From positions 124,001-188,000 of the forward strand of contig JALBYF010000014.1 of the NCBI GenBank assembly GCA_023212725.1: a stretch of 64,000 nucleotides of DNA, given 5' to 3'. Of this stretch, positions 29,401 to 42,041 are shown one piece after another (position 1 is the first letter of the stretch; every line of letters starts with the position of its first letter). Position numbers and translations under genes: made by a program. The notes below the pieces were generated by a model. It made no database searches, had not been told where the DNA came from, and was given only the letters and a program-made list of their open reading frames with translations. This DNA is from Tranzscheliella williamsii. Lineage: Eukaryota > Basidiomycota > Ustilaginomycetes > Ustilaginales > Ustilaginaceae.

Positions 29401-32400
29401 GCTGAGCGCCTGGAGAACAAGGAGCCCACCGTACCTCTGGCGGCAGCGCTGGTGCCGAATGACGCATTTGTGCCCGCCGCTTTGCGCTCCTTAGCTCTTT
29501 GCAACCTCCGACGACGCCATTTTTTCTTCATCGCCGCGATGTAGGCCGGGTAGTCGACGTGCATATCGGGTATGACTTCTTCGACCTCCGCTTCAGCTTC
29601 GACGATCTCGATGATCTTCGCAGACGCGACCTCCGCCACAGCGATCTTGCTGTTGGCGGCTTCAAGTGTCGTAACCTTGGCAGAGGCCTTGAAAACATCG
29701 GTCAGCTTCCTTTGTTTGAACTTGTCTTCCCGAGCCGCTACCCGCTTGAAGAGCCAGTCGGGATGACGCACCCTCGGGACAGGGTTGGCCACCTTCTGCA
29801 TCGCTGCTGGAATCGTGATCAGCTTCTGAATGACACCGCCGAATCGTTCGATGTAGTAGTCCCAGTCCAGAATGCTTCGAATATCAAAGTCGGTAATAGA
29901 GTTGTCCTTGAGGAACTTTTTGAGATAGTGATGCTTGATGGACTCTTCCGCGTTGAAGATGGCGACGGGCACGGCACGCTCGGAGACCGGTGCACCGAAG
30001 GGCTTGGCACTGACAATAAACTTGCATGCCAGGCCTTTGTCTTTGACCATCTGCGCACCGAGGAACTCGGCGAGCCGCTTCGCCGTGGTAATGGCGGTCG
30101 ACTTCTGGCTTCCATACTCTTGCAGCGTCTTTGACATCGACCTGTTTTCAGCAATCAGGTCGATGAGCTCTTCGTCGTGCAGCGTAGACCCTTTGCTAAA
30201 GAGTACATCGAGCCACTGGTTGGCGACCTTTGCAACGGCAGCATAGCATTCCTCCAACGTCGTCCCCAGCAGGAACTTCTCGAAGATCTGCTTCTGGAAA
30301 TCTTTGATGAGCTGCAACTCTCCTCTACGCTTGACTTCGAACCCTTTCAGTTCGGCGAGGGAGCCATCGTCGTTGAATACGGCATAGCGCTTCTTGAGAA
30401 GCTTGTCCTCCTCTTTGGACGATGGGAGGATCATGGCTTTGTAGGGACCATCAAGCTCAAAGAAGATGGAGTTCTCGCTATGCACTTCGTATCGTCCCGT
30501 ATCCTTATCCACCAAGTCGTGATACTGGTGGTTGGTGAACTTTTCGTGGACCAAGTGGTTCAACATTGTACAGGGATAGGAAATACCAAACTTCTTACCT
30601 CCCTTCACCTTGAATGTAAAGTCTTCTGGAAAGACGCCGGGTAACATACACCAGATACCGTCCGTATCGAGCTCAAGCGGTCGGCCGATCCTGTCGACGA
30701 GGTCTTTCGCCATCTGGATGATAGAGGCGCCCGTGAGGCAGGTGATACCGGCCATCTCCATGGAATACCACCGTGCTCCTTTGCGCATGACATATCCGTA
30801 GAAGGAGTTCAAGATACACTTGTGAGCCAGCTGTAAAGAGTCGTAAAGAACAATCATCTTTTTGGCTTCGATGGTGTCGTTCAGCGAGGCGGCCTTGTCG
30901 AGATTCTTTTTCCAGTTCTTGTGCAATCCCTTGTACTCGTATCGTCGGTCTCGGAAGTCTCGTACCGTGTTGATGTAGAATGGATTCTCCCTCTGACAGA
31001 TGACTGCCTCTCGGATGACTGTCTTTGACTCGTGCGCCTTCCGGTAGACCTTCCTCGAGTAGTCTCCCAACCGCTTGTGCAGCAAGGCCGTTCTTTCGGA
31101 TTCTGATAGATCGTCAAACACTCTGCGTGGCTGATTTGGGAAGCGGGGTGGGAAGGTTTCGTTCGCCAGCGCGTTGCGAATCATGTTGACCTCGTCCTTC
31201 TTGGCAGGGAAGTATTCACCTCGCCACGCCCAGTTCATCTTCTTGTCGCACTTCATCCCTGGCCTGTTGTAGTCGCAGGTGGCGCACATCGCCTCGCTTA
31301 CGACCGAGTCCGGCTGCAGCCGGTTGCTTAACATGATGTTGGGGTACATGGCAGCGACGTCCAAGTGGTAGATGAGCGGGCGGTCTTGCCGCGTGGGATT
31401 GTCTCGCATGACCTCGAGCATGCCTTGAATAGCGCTTTTGACCTCATCGTAGTTTTCAATGTCCTCAAGCGCTAGCTTGCCCTCTTCCTTAATACTGAAC
31501 TGCAGCGCGGAATCGAGATCATCAATGAGCTGTTGCATGGCGGCTGGGTCGACTTTGAAATGCGTCTCTATGTCGGAACGGAAGACACCAGCCTCGAGGG
31601 CTTCGACGTGACCGCCCACGTAGGTCTCAGACTCGAGAAGATGACCCTTGTACGTGTTTCCAACTGGATCGTTATGTCGATTCGGCATGATAATGTTGCC
31701 TTTGTATGCCTGAACCATGAGGAGTGTCTCGCAGAGCGTACCTGATCCCTTCCTCAGTACTTCATCCGGATTGAGAGGAATAATGTTGCAGAGTGAGAAG
31801 ATGAATGGATGGACATACTTCATGTACAGATAGTACGTGGCCACCGCGTCTGAAACCGAGTACTGGGCCAACGTTTGCGGCTGCTCGATGGCGTATGGCG
31901 TCATGAGTTCGGGGTCCAACTCCATGGGGTCATACCCAAGCTTGGCGACGGTGACGGCCTTGAGACCTTGTGATCCTTGGGGCAGATAGGAATCTCGCTT
32001 GACCCATCTGAAGCAATCCAGATGGGCTGTGGCACGGGACTTGTACTCGTTTTCAGAATCTTTGGCGAAGCCGATCTCGTCCATGATGTTTAAACCATGA
32101 GCTGCTGCGCGAGTATCGATGAAGGGAAAATCGAACGAGTCGCCGTTATAGGTGGCAACCACAGTTGGCCTCGCTTCTCGGAAGTGAGAGAAGAACCGCT
32201 GGAGGACGCCAAGCTCGTCCGCCTCGTTGAAGATGATGAAAGGACCCTCGTATTCATCTTTCGGGGTATATTCAAAGTCTTCGATGTCTTCAGAGACGAT
32301 TTCGCGATTGGTGATAAGGTATCCTTGGCCATCGATCATGTACGATATCATCATAATGGCGTCGCTCTCAGCGTCAGGGAACTTGAGCGGTTGTTTGGTA

Positions 32401-33455
32401 GTCTCAATATCGAAAGCCATGACCACGGGGTCGGCTCGCTTGACTCGATCCGGGACCAATTCTAGGCTAACGACACCTTCTTGAAAGCTGACGTTGTACC
32501 ATAGGCCAACTCGAACATCTGTAGCAGCGGAGGAAAAACCCTGTAAGAACTATGCTTGCTCCAGAAACAAGCGTAAAGACGCATACTTACCGTTGTCGAT
32601 AGCAACGCGCAGGTAGTAGGGAACATCATACTCTCTGATGTCATTGATGCATTCCGAGGGATCCAGACTCGTACTACCAGCAGCCTGCCTCCGGCCACCT
32701 GTCCAGCCATCGTCACCAGCATAATTTGAAGAAGACTCTCCATAGTCCATTTCGATCGCCATTTCCGCTGCAGCAGCGGCTGTCGAGGCGGCGTTCAGCA
32801 CATCAGCATATGTGTCGACGGCTGAGAGCTTCTTCTGAGCTTCTTCAGCAAGAGGCAAAAGCTCTCTTCGTACTGCCAAGAGGTCCTGAACATTGAGAAA
32901 GGAAAGCTTGAGGTACAGTCTCTGATGGCCCAGCAAGTGGTTGGGTAGTTTGAGATCTTCCTTTCGTACCCTCTGTATATTCTGGACCAAGGTGTCGTAA
33001 CGTCTGCGGAGCCACTCTTCCACCATGCTTTCTGTCCCTGATCTGCAGCCGACCATGAAGTAGGGCTGATAGAGGACGGTGGCCTTGAACATGCTAGCAT
33101 CATCCTGGATAAAGTAAAAGTCGACACCACTTTTGCCGGTGGTATGATCTGGATCACGAATGACGGTGGGATGCATGTTGACCAGCCATGCTTGCCTGGT
33201 CTCCCCCTGCTCAAGTCGGTGGAAGCCGAGTTTCTCATCGATTTCATCTCGCACCTTGACCTCTTCGAAGCGTTCTTCGGCCGCCGAGCCGTCTTCTACG
33301 CCCTTGACAAGCTGGGCGGCAGCAGAAGCGATGGCCTTCTCGGACGCGCTCTTAAAAGAGCCTGAACGCGGCCCACCCCCGCGCTTACGGAAGGTCCCGC
33401 GAGAGCGGACGTTTGAGCCGCCCCCTCTGGAAGTAAGCCCAAAGGTCTTGGTCAT
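26463..33455 (-). CDS. POL2: DNA polymerase epsilon catalytic subunit
   Basis: Two exons, 33455-32591 and 32518-26463, joined across a 72-base intron (GTAAGT...CTACAG); the join gives [14 protein letters not shown], matching the family. The product is 2306 residues, like yeast Pol2 (2222). It is the leading-strand replicase with proofreading. The exonuclease motifs are FDIETT (Exo I, residues 324-329), [11 protein letters not shown] (Exo II) and [11 protein letters not shown] (Exo III). Polymerase motifs are [11 protein letters not shown] (A), [11 protein letters not shown] (B) and ELDTDGIWC (C, about residue 905). The Cys-rich insert near motif A ([13 protein letters not shown]) is where Pol epsilon binds an iron-sulfur cluster. 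The inactive second polymerase half is present, and the C-terminus has both Cys clusters (CSFC...CAKC and CNKC...CEC) that bind the Dpb2 subunit. All catalytic residues appear intact. Confidence 0.97.
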
Positions 33456-34238
33456 GTTTGCCGAGATCTACGGCGTGTATATATAGAGGCCAGCTGATTT
33501 ACAGGCAGGAGGTGTCAATGTTGTATCGTCTATGCCTAGTGTAGTCTTGCTGCTCGTCTGCCCGTATGTTATGGGTATAGTCTAGGTTCCTTGATGAGCG
33601 AGTCGTGTTACTGTTAGTTATGAAGCGATGCGATGCGATGCTAGATGATAGATGGTTTATGGATAAGAAGCTGATGGCGTAACTAGAGCTGGAAACGGAT
33701 GAGGGACGAGCGGAGATGCAGTTGATGAAGGGAAGTGCTAAAGAAGAGAGGAATGGAGGATGAGCCACGAGCCCATACGTCGACTGAGCGCCAAAATTCC
33801 CACACGGGTCGCCTCTTGGGGACGTCCTGTAGTGCAACACCCACTGAACACGTCGCGTCTTCAGACCAAATTGTGAATTAGCGGTCGCTGTTGGCGTTGA
33901 GTGGAGTCGCGATTGCGGTTGTTAATGCGTTTCAACATCGATGCTACCGACATGGACCCTTTTTCTGGATTCACTCTGTGACTCTGGTTTTTATCAATTG
34001 TCGGATCTATCCGAGAGCTGCCTGTTAGCATCACCTGACCGCACGTCGGCGTCGATCCGTTCTTCTTGGAGCCTTTGCGGTTCCTAAGATCACCCATTCG
34101 AGGCGGTTCCTTGCTTGCTCTGAGCTGAGCTGAAATAAACTGAGCTTCCTTTCTTGGATCGGTCGATACTCCAAGCCACATCACAGCTTGTGACGTACGC
34201 AGTCTTTTTGACGACAAGCAAGCTCAACTTCGACGATC
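33456..34238. promoter_or_regulatory. Divergent promoter region between POL2 and the asparaginase gene
   Basis: About 780 bases with no supported gene. An AT-rich TATATATA lies at 33477-33484, only some 25 bases upstream of the POL2 ATG. A (GCGAT)3 microsatellite lies at 33625-33641. No tRNA signature was seen. Confidence 0.45.
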
Positions 34239-36566
34239 ATGTCGGCTTCAGGAGAAGCTCTGGTACTATGCCTCTATGCGGGTGGAACCATTGGCATGGT
34301 TCGAGAGGACGCTTCGTCCGGCTTTGCGCCCTACCCGTCGTTCCTCACCGAGACGCTTCGCAGCCAGTCACGCTTCCACGACCCTCATAGCGACTCGATC
34401 TTCTCCTGGTCCGATTCGGTCGATCGATACAAGGCCTGGAGCGAGGCATACACTCGCCCAGGATCGGGCGCGTCAACACCGCTGCTAGCCCGAGAAGTCC
34501 AGGCGCCTACGGAGAGCACCATCGCCAAGGCAGTAGAAGAAAAGAGGATAAATGCGGCTCGCGGCCAGGACAGCAGTTACTTTGAAGGCACCAAGCCGAA
34601 ACCGAGAAGGAAAAACGACTCTGACGCAGCTCATGACGGTCCTCTGACGCCAGCGACACAAGCTCATCTCGACCACCTCTATGCCGATTCCTCGGCTCGC
34701 GCTGCGTCAGGTGCGGCCGGGCCTGGAGCCTCGCCCTTCGGCCATCCCGTTCTGGTGCGCTCCTCGGCTCCCAAGGGAACGTCGACGCATCACGCCATCT
34801 CGTCGGTGGTATCCGAAGACGGTTCGCATCTTGAGCTGCAGCTGCCTACGCTGCTGACACCTCGAGGCGGTGTGCACGGCAAGCGTGTCCGATACGCTGT
34901 GCTCGAGTACGATCCGCTGCTGGACTCCTCTGAAATGGATATACCGGACTGGATCCGACTGGCATCAGATATCTCACTAAACTATCAGAACTTTGACTCG
35001 TTTATCGTCCTCCATGGAACCGACACTATGGCCTACACAGCGTCGGCGCTGAGTATGCTTTTGGAAAACTTGGGCAAATCTGTCATCGTCACTGGTGCCC
35101 AGGTGCCCCTCTCCGAGCTGAGGAATGATGCCATCGAAAACGTGCTGGGAGCGCTGATGCTGGCTGGCTCCTACATCATCCCGGAGGTCGGCCTCTACTT
35201 TGCCTCGACTCTCTACAGAGGCAATCGGACCAGCAAGGTCTCCAACAACGCGCTCGCAGCCTTTGACTCTCCCAATATGGCTCCGCTCGCAAGGGTCGGG
35301 ATCAATATTGAGGTGGCATGGAATTTGGTCGAACGCGCAAAGACGGTGCAAAGCTTCCGCGCTCACGACCGCATGTCGCCCAACGTTGCTGTCCTGCGCC
35401 TCTTCCCAGGCCTGCCCACCAGCACGGTGAAAAACTTCCTCTCGCCACCGCTGGAGGGTGTGGTCCTGGAATCGTACGGTGCCGGCAACGCTCCATCGCG
35501 CCCCGATCTGCTGCAGGTCTTTAAAGAGGCCTCGGATCGAGGCCTTGTGATTGTCAATATCACTCAATGCGTTCAGGGCGAGGTGTCGGCCATTTATGCC
35601 GTTGGGAAGAAGCTGGAAGCGGTCGGGGTCGTCGCGGGCGGCGACATGACCCCCGAGTGTGCGCTTGCCAAGCTGTCTTATCTGCTGGCGAAAGGGCTGC
35701 AGCCAGCCGAGGTGCGCGAGCTAATGGGTCGTCCGCTTCGGGGTGAGCTGACAGCGAGCCGCGCTGCCTCGTCTGCCGCGGTGCTGCCGCAGGAGCTGAC
35801 GCCGGTGGCTGCGCCGACCAGGACCGACATGCGCACCTTGATCGCGCACATTCTCCAGAACCCGAGCAAGGCGCATTCGGCCTCGCTGTCAGCTGCGGCC
35901 AAGGAAGCGGGCGGCGTGTCCTCGGCCGACTGGAATCAGAAGCAGGAGTCGGCCGCTGCAGCGTGGGAGCGCTCCTCGCACGAGGTCTCGGCGGCTGCGC
36001 TGGCGGTGCTTCCGTTCCTGATCTTCGAGGCGGCGAGCAAGAACGACGTGGCTCTTCTCCAGTGGCACCTCTTCGCGCTGAACCAGCTCGAGGCGGTGCC
36101 GGCGATCTCGATCGAGGAGGAACACTTCCATTCGTCGACGGTGGGGGCTGGCGCGAGTGGGGTGGCGGAGGCGGTGGGGACGACGCTGGTGGGCGATGCG
36201 GCTGCCGGCGCGAGCGGCGCCGCGGCCCCCGGCCAGACCACGCCAATGGAGAAGCTGCAGCCGCTGCACGTGGCCAGCGCCAAGGGCTTCGCCGCTGTCG
36301 TCCAGCTGCTTCTCCAGGCCGGCTGCAGCGTCCACGCGCGCGACACCAACGCCGGACACTCGCCCCTCTTCCTCGCCGCCAAGCACGGCCACCCACAGAC
36401 CGTACAGATCCTCCGCAACGCAGGCGCCCACCTCAAGGAGGACGAAGCCGCCCTCGCCAAGCTCCTCATCCAGCTCGACGCCCAGCGCGCCGCCCCCGCC
36501 GAGCCCGCCAACCAAGCCATCTGGCACCTCGCCGGCGTCAAGTTCGCATCGCACCTCACCCAATAA
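34239..36566 (+). CDS. L-asparaginase with C-terminal ankyrin repeats
   Basis: A 775-residue cytosolic-type asparaginase, converting asparagine to aspartate and ammonia. The first threonine motif is LYAGGTIGM (residues 11-19), and the second is HGTDTMAYTASALSMLLENL near residue 260, with the SEMDIPDW loop before it and VIVTGAQVPLSELRNDA after it; all catalytic positions appear kept. The ankyrin region at about residues 670-740 (LQPLHVASAKGFAAVVQLLL, then GHSPLFLAAKHGHPQTVQIL) mirrors the mammalian 60-kDa lysophospholipase/asparaginase. A disordered Ser/Ala-rich insert at about residues 75-205 separates the first motif from the rest. No signal peptide is seen, so it is not the secreted nitrogen-regulated enzyme of yeast. 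No introns. Confidence 0.93.
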   Translation: MSASGEALVLCLYAGGTIGMVREDASSGFAPYPSFLTETLRSQSRFHDPHSDSIFSWSDSVDRYKAWSEAYTRPGSGASTPLLAREVQAPTESTIAKAVEEKRINAARGQDSSYFEGTKPKPRRKNDSDAAHDGPLTPATQAHLDHLYADSSARAASGAAGPGASPFGHPVLVRSSAPKGTSTHHAISSVVSEDGSHLELQLPTLLTPRGGVHGKRVRYAVLEYDPLLDSSEMDIPDWIRLASDISLNYQNFDSFIVLHGTDTMAYTASALSMLLENLGKSVIVTGAQVPLSELRNDAIENVLGALMLAGSYIIPEVGLYFASTLYRGNRTSKVSNNALAAFDSPNMAPLARVGINIEVAWNLVERAKTVQSFRAHDRMSPNVAVLRLFPGLPTSTVKNFLSPPLEGVVLESYGAGNAPSRPDLLQVFKEASDRGLVIVNITQCVQGEVSAIYAVGKKLEAVGVVAGGDMTPECALAKLSYLLAKGLQPAEVRELMGRPLRGELTASRAASSAAVLPQELTPVAAPTRTDMRTLIAHILQNPSKAHSASLSAAAKEAGGVSSADWNQKQESAAAAWERSSHEVSAAALAVLPFLIFEAASKNDVALLQWHLFALNQLEAVPAISIEEEHFHSSTVGAGASGVAEAVGTTLVGDAAAGASGAAAPGQTTPMEKLQPLHVASAKGFAAVVQLLLQAGCSVHARDTNAGHSPLFLAAKHGHPQTVQILRNAGAHLKEDEAALAKLLIQLDAQRAAPAEPANQAIWHLAGVKFASHLTQ

Positions 36567-36829
36567 CCCCCGCGCCACAGCCGCACACCATTAGACGCCT
36601 GCTACACGCTAGCCAAGACATCATTCGAAAGGCGCTGTGAGGTGTGAACAGACGAGACGGGTGCTAATCGCAGACTAAGCGGTCGGCTGTGCTTTTCGAG
36701 ACCGAACAAGGGAACCCGGGAGGCGGGCTCATCAACGCAAGCAGCCAACGGAGGTGGTAGGATGTGGCGGATGGAATACAACGAGTGGGGAGGCGGAAGC
36801 TAACGGGCAGAAGCCGGCTGTTGGGCGAA

Positions 36830-37722
36830 CTAGTGTTTTGCCAGTTTGAGGACGGCGGGGTTTTCGCAGATGGCGACAGAGTGGGCGAAGGGGTTCTCGG
36901 GGAGCTTGAAGGAGGGGCGGGGGATGGTGCCGAGGCCGAGTTGGGTGGTTTGGGCGGGGCCGAGCTGAGCGGCGACGAGCATGGCCTTGGCGACGTCGGT
37001 GACGGGTGCCTGGAGCGTGTCGGTGAATTTGGAGAGAGTGTTAAAGACGGGTGCGCTGAGCTTCTCGAAGAGCCTGGTGCGCTCGCGCTCGGCGTTTTGA
37101 AGGTAGCCGGGGCGGAGGATGAGGGTCTTGGGGTAGAGCGCCGCGAGCGCTTCCTCGGTGAGGCCCTTGCTCTTGGTGTACAGGAACGACGACGCGCTGG
37201 ACGCCATCCCGCTGGAGCAGTAGACGACGGTGGCGTCCTTGTCCACCGGCTTTGCCGCCGCCGCCGCCGCGAGCACGTACTCGCGGTCGATCTTCTCGAA
37301 GGCAGCCGCCGAGCCCGCCTGCGCACGCGTCGTGCCTAGCGTGATAAACACCGCATCCGCAGACACCCCCGCCAACTTCGCCCGCTCAGCCTCATCCCCA
37401 GAGTGCAGCTTGTCAAAGTCGACCAGTACCTCCTCAAACTTCTTGCTCGACGCAACATGCACCGGCGCAGGATTGGCGCGTCGTGCAAACGAATACACTG
37501 TCGAGTACGGCGAAGTCTCCGACACCAGCAGCGGCAGAAGACATCTCCCGACCGCGCCACTTGCTCCCAGACTGCCATGAACAAGGAAGCCGCATACCAT
37601 CGACAGTTCACCCCAGCCGACGTTAGCTGCAAGTTCAGCCACACTCTCGAACAAGAACTCTAAGCGTAAACGTACATGATGGCTGTCCCTCCAGTTGCAG
37701 TAGTGGTAGTTGGGACCGACAT
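36830..37722 (-). CDS. FMP52: Fmp52/TIP30-like NAD(P)-binding protein
   Basis: Two exons, 37722-37676 (47 bases) and 37571-36830, with a 104-base intron (GTACGT...GGCAG). Splicing yields GGTAIILGASGAVGRCLLPL, a complete Rossmann dinucleotide-binding loop (GxxGxxG), which is broken if the intron is kept, so the model is well supported. The product is 262 residues. Later blocks fit atypical short-chain dehydrogenases of the HTATIP2/Fmp52 group: AVFITLGTTRAQAGS, VVYCSSGMASSASSFLYTKSK with the YxxxK pair, and LILRPGYLQ. Yeast Fmp52 is associated with mitochondria; location here is inferred only. It converges on the asparaginase gene (about 260 bases apart). Confidence 0.85.
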
Positions 37723-38326
37723 CTTGTGTTCTTAGTTCTGATGGATCCAGAAACCTCCGAAACCAGTGTCGTTCAGCGAAAAAGGAAGTCAGAAGATGTT
37801 CGGTATGGTGGAATGGTTGGTGAGAGCAACCCTAGAGGACCACGAAAAGGAGCCACTTTTGTGCAGCAGCTGCCCTCCACTTGCGCGACCAACTTAGCGC
37901 TTGTGCGCGCACAGTCGATCTACTAGTGGGCACCGCTTCATGGCACAATCTCAGCAGATCGTAACCTTCTACGGGAAGCACACCATCGGAGCAAGATGGG
38001 AGAAAATGAGATCGTATTCGGCGACGAGCCATCATTATCTGGTGTGATTGCTTGCACTCCTCAGCTCTGAATCCCGGCAGTGCGGATCGAAGGCGCAGGC
38101 ACAGGTGGCTAGCCTTTCCACGTGTGATGCACCGTAACGATCCGACGGCCGGCATACAAGATGAGATTCTGGCGCAACCCAGGAACCGACCTAGGACCGT
38201 CTCTGGGATAGTAAGCCGGACAATTAAGTGACACGGCGTAAGATGAGGAGGAACCGGGGCGAGGAGAACAAGTACAAAAAGAGCTGGGAGCTGACGGTAA
38301 GGATGCTGCGTGATGGGTGGGTCATT
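37723..38326. other. Intergenic region between ACL and FMP52-like genes
   Basis: About 600 bases between the 3' end of ATP-citrate lyase and the start of the FMP52-like gene, both leftward. No supportable ORF, RNA gene or repeat was found. Confidence 0.45.
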
Positions 38327-41300
38327 TTACTTCTTGAGCGTACCCATGACTCGGGCAGGGGTGGCCATCTCGATGTGGAAATCGTCAGCAGGGTGTCGGT
38401 AGAGGCCTGCCTTGAGTCGCTTCTGGTCGATGTGGTGACCGATGAATCCGATCGATCGACCCAGGGTGAAGATACCGTTCAGGAAGCCGTAGCTGAGGTA
38501 GTCACGCGCCTCCTCAATGGTGAAGGCGCCCGAGTCACGCAGCAAGTCGACAAAGCAGACAGCCAGGCAACCGTCAACGTTCAAGATCAACGTGTCCTTC
38601 TTGGCAGTGGTGACCTTCTCAACGGCAAGCGCGTAATCGAGCATCTTATGCGAAGGGAAGTTGTTGAGCACAAATTCCTTGACAACCTGCACTCGGTAAT
38701 CGGGGTTCGAGACCGACTTGATCTTGTGGCCGATACCAGGAATCAGCTTGTTGCCCTTTCGCATGCTGTCCACGAACTCTCGGGCAGTCATGCCTCGGTC
38801 GAAAGCGGCAGAGAACTCGGTGGCAGCATCGTCCAGGGCACCGCCGAATCGGTCGCCGATGGTCAAGAGACCGGAGACGAGGGAAGAGATCAGGTCCTTA
38901 CCGGCTCGCGAGGTGATGATGGTGTTCATAGCACCCGAGACCGCCGGACCGTGGTCGGCAGTGAGCATGAGTGCCATCTCAATGAACTTGGTGCAGTAGT
39001 CGGGCAATCGTCGCTTGAACCAGAGAAGCGAGATGACGCCTCCAATACCCATGCCGGACTCAAAGACCTCAGAGATCTTGACGCCAGAGTACATAAGCTC
39101 GGATCCTCGCTCGTCAGAAATGGTAGAGATGAAGGCGGCGGGCTTTCGCACCATTCCAAGCTCCTGGGCCCACTTGTAGTCGATAGGAATGGCAGGAGCG
39201 GGTCGCTCGGGCTTGGGCTGGACAGTTCCAGAGGCGACAAGCTTGTTGTAGACTTCTCGGATAACGGTAGGCAAGTCCTCAAAGGTCTCGGGGACAACAA
39301 AGCCGGCGGCCTTCATGGCAGCGTTCTTGGCGGAAGCAGTCTCCATGTCGCTGTTGGCCATGGATCCGGCGTGACCGAACTGCACCTCTGTGGTAAACAT
39401 CTTGGCACAAGTACCAATGGCCCAAGCAATGATGGGCTTCTTGATAATGCCCTGCTTGACAGCATCAATGACTCGGTACTCTTCAATACCACCGACCTCA
39501 CCAAGAAGGACGAGCATCTTGCACTCAGGGTCCTGCTCGTATCGGAGGAGGTGGTCGATGAAGGTGGTACCGGGATATCGGTCACCGCCAATAGCGATAC
39601 CTTCGTAGGTACCGTTGGTGGTGATGGAAAGGATGTTGTTAAGCTCGTTGGACATACCACCGGACTTAGAAACGTATCCGACCGAACCGGGTCGGTAGAG
39701 CTTGGAGGCGAGGATATTGTCCATCATACCACCGGAGTTTCCGATTCGGAAGCATCCAGGCTTGATACCACCAACAGTGGCAGGGCCAATGATCAGCACG
39801 CCCGCCTTCTCCGCTCGGTGGAGGATCTCTCTGGCATGTCGCTCCGGAACACCTTCGGCAATGAGAGCCAGAGCTCGGATCTGAGGGCAGGCCAGTACCT
39901 CAAGGGTGGAAGAGTAGACAGATCGGCTGGAAGCGAAGTTGACCACTACGTCGGCGTCAGGGTGCTTGGAGACAGCCTCCTTGATGCTAGTGTATACGGG
40001 CAAAAGCGTTTCCTTGGTACCCCAGTAGAACTTCTGGATGTGATGACCACCGAAGGGGTAGATCATGGCGGCGACCGAAGGTGTCTGGCGTCCGCACGAG
40101 AAGTCAAAGTCAAGCATACCCTGAATGGCTCGCGGCTGGAGACCGAAGACAAGGGAGCGAGTGTTGGCGTCGAAAGGGAGATAGTCGGGCCGCTTGCCGG
40201 AGGCAGAGGAGCCACCGAAGTGGACAATCTGGTCCTGAGGCTGGACTCGCTCGCCGGTCTTGGGGTCAACAGCGCCGATAGCCTTGTCGTCGCTCTTGTT
40301 GCCATTGGCGGCACCGGTGGTGACGGGTGTCTGAGCGCCTGCCTCGATGGCTTCCCTAGGTTGCGAACCCAGGGTAACCTCCTCAAGGCTCTTTTTGCCG
40401 AGAGCCAGAGGGACAATATCTGTGATGTGGGTGTCCGGTCCAAAGACCTGGATCTCGACGCCAAGATCCTCGCCGAGCAGTCGCATAGCCTTGAGACCTT
40501 CCTGGTAGTTAGGTCCGCCACGACGAACGAAGATTCGGACACCGTGCTTGGCCAAAGAAATCTTGTACTCCTTAAGGGCGCGAATGATACCCTTGAAAGT
40601 GGAGGCGACGTTGGTGAAGTTGGCAATACCACCGCCAATGATAAGGAGCTTGCCCTGGGCGTTGACCTCGCCTCGGGTCATCAAGTCAAGGAGGGTCTTG
40701 GCGTACTCGAAAGTCTGCCCCTCGGAGGGAGCACCAGAGTATTCACCGTAGTTTGCCAGCTCGTGTGCAAATCCGTGGGCAGCAATGGCATCGGAGTATA
40801 CGACGGAAGCGCCACCTCCGGCAACCATGGTCCAGATTCTACCAGTAGGGTTGAGCACGGTAAGTTTGAGCGAAGCACCGGTGCCGGAATCGAGCTTGGC
40901 AATGTAGGCCTCCTCCTTGGTCAGGTCTCGACCGAAAGGAGCAGGCCAGTACATGGGCGGACCACGGTCTTCGCCCTTGCTCTCGGTGCTGATAGAAGAT
41001 CCCAGATAGATTGAGGGGTCTCGGGCGATGGCCCACTTGGGACCGCAGATGAAGTCAGCGGTCTGGTCAAGCTTAGCAGCCATGTCGAGGTAGGCAATCT
41101 GGCCATCATCCGTAGCGACAAGAGGGTTGATCTCAAGATAGGCGAAGTGGAGGTCAACGTAGACCGAGTAGAGACGGATCAAAAAGTCGGTCAAAACCTC
41201 TTGCTTGGCGGCAGGAACACCGCCGAGAAGAGCCTTAGTCCACTCCTCTCGCTTCGGGAAGGCGGCGGTTGGGTCAGCAGGAATAAGGAGTTTGAGAGCC

Positions 41301-42041
41301 TTGGCATCGACATCTCCGACGTCAACACCACCCTCGTGCGTGAAGAGGATCCAGTCACCTTCTCGCGCCGAGTTAATGCAGACGTAGAATTCCGTGTCGG
41401 AGGGGTGTGGGCAGAAAGGCTCGACGATGAAGTTGTTCAGGGTACCAGTGACGCTTTCAACCTGCTGTGCCTTGCCTGCTCGCTCCTGAATCCAAGTTTT
41501 GGCGTCGGCCCATTCGCAGTTGAGCTTCAAGAGGCCTGCCTTTCCTCGTCGCTTAATGAGCTGATCCGGCTTAGCTACAAGCTTGGAAGTGTGAACCCAG
41601 GATGGGAGCGCAGATTCGTCTGTGATGGTGTTTGTGGCAGGGTCCCAGGCGATCTGAGCAACCTTGGGAGCCGGAGCGACAAAGTCAGAGTTGACCTTGA
41701 GATCAGCGTGGGCCAGAGGCGACCTGGGCAACCAGTAGTTGACCAGGAGCTTGGCATCGAACTCTCGAATGGCTGAAAGGAGAGTGTAAAAGAGAAACCG
41801 TGGAACGGTCAGCTTAGTTTAATCTAGCGGAGATCATCGGAAGTGCGCCAGGAGCAGCATGAGCCAGCGTTTAGATCGATGCTTTCACAAGAAAGCACAT
41901 CACCACGCCTCGATTACCCTCTGTCAGGTGAAAGCGCACCTGCCCGGCACTTCCGCCCCGGCAAGAGAAGTGTGCAGTACTGCTGCGGATAATGCTCGTT
42001 CTCGCGACGATTCCGAAGTAAAACTCACCTTTAGAAGACAT
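38327..42041 (-). CDS. ACL1: ATP-citrate lyase (single fused polypeptide)
   Basis: Two exons, 42041-42029 (13 bases, ATG plus three codons and one base) and 41772-38327, with a 256-base intron (GTGAGT...TTTCAG). The join gives MSSKAIREFDAKLLVNYW, matching the family N-terminus. The product is 1152 residues. It makes cytosolic acetyl-CoA and oxaloacetate from citrate, CoA and ATP for lipid and sterol synthesis. Domains in order are ATP-grasp (KPDQLIKRRGK near residue 70), citrate/CoA-binding, the CoA-ligase region with the phosphohistidine loop FGHAGSMANSD (near residue 805), and a C-terminal citrate-synthase-like domain (GIGHKIKSVSNPD). The fused form is typical of basidiomycetes and animals. 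A long C/T-rich leader precedes it. Confidence 0.97.

Noticed and set aside
36567..36829. Extension of the asparaginase or FMP52-like genes into the convergent gap
   Set aside because: Both stop codons are clear and family-typical ends come before them.
38228..41014. 928-codon open frame on the plus strand opposite ATP-citrate lyase
   Set aside because: It mirrors the strongly biased codons of the real gene on the minus strand; the translation is low in hydrophobic core patterns and matches no family.
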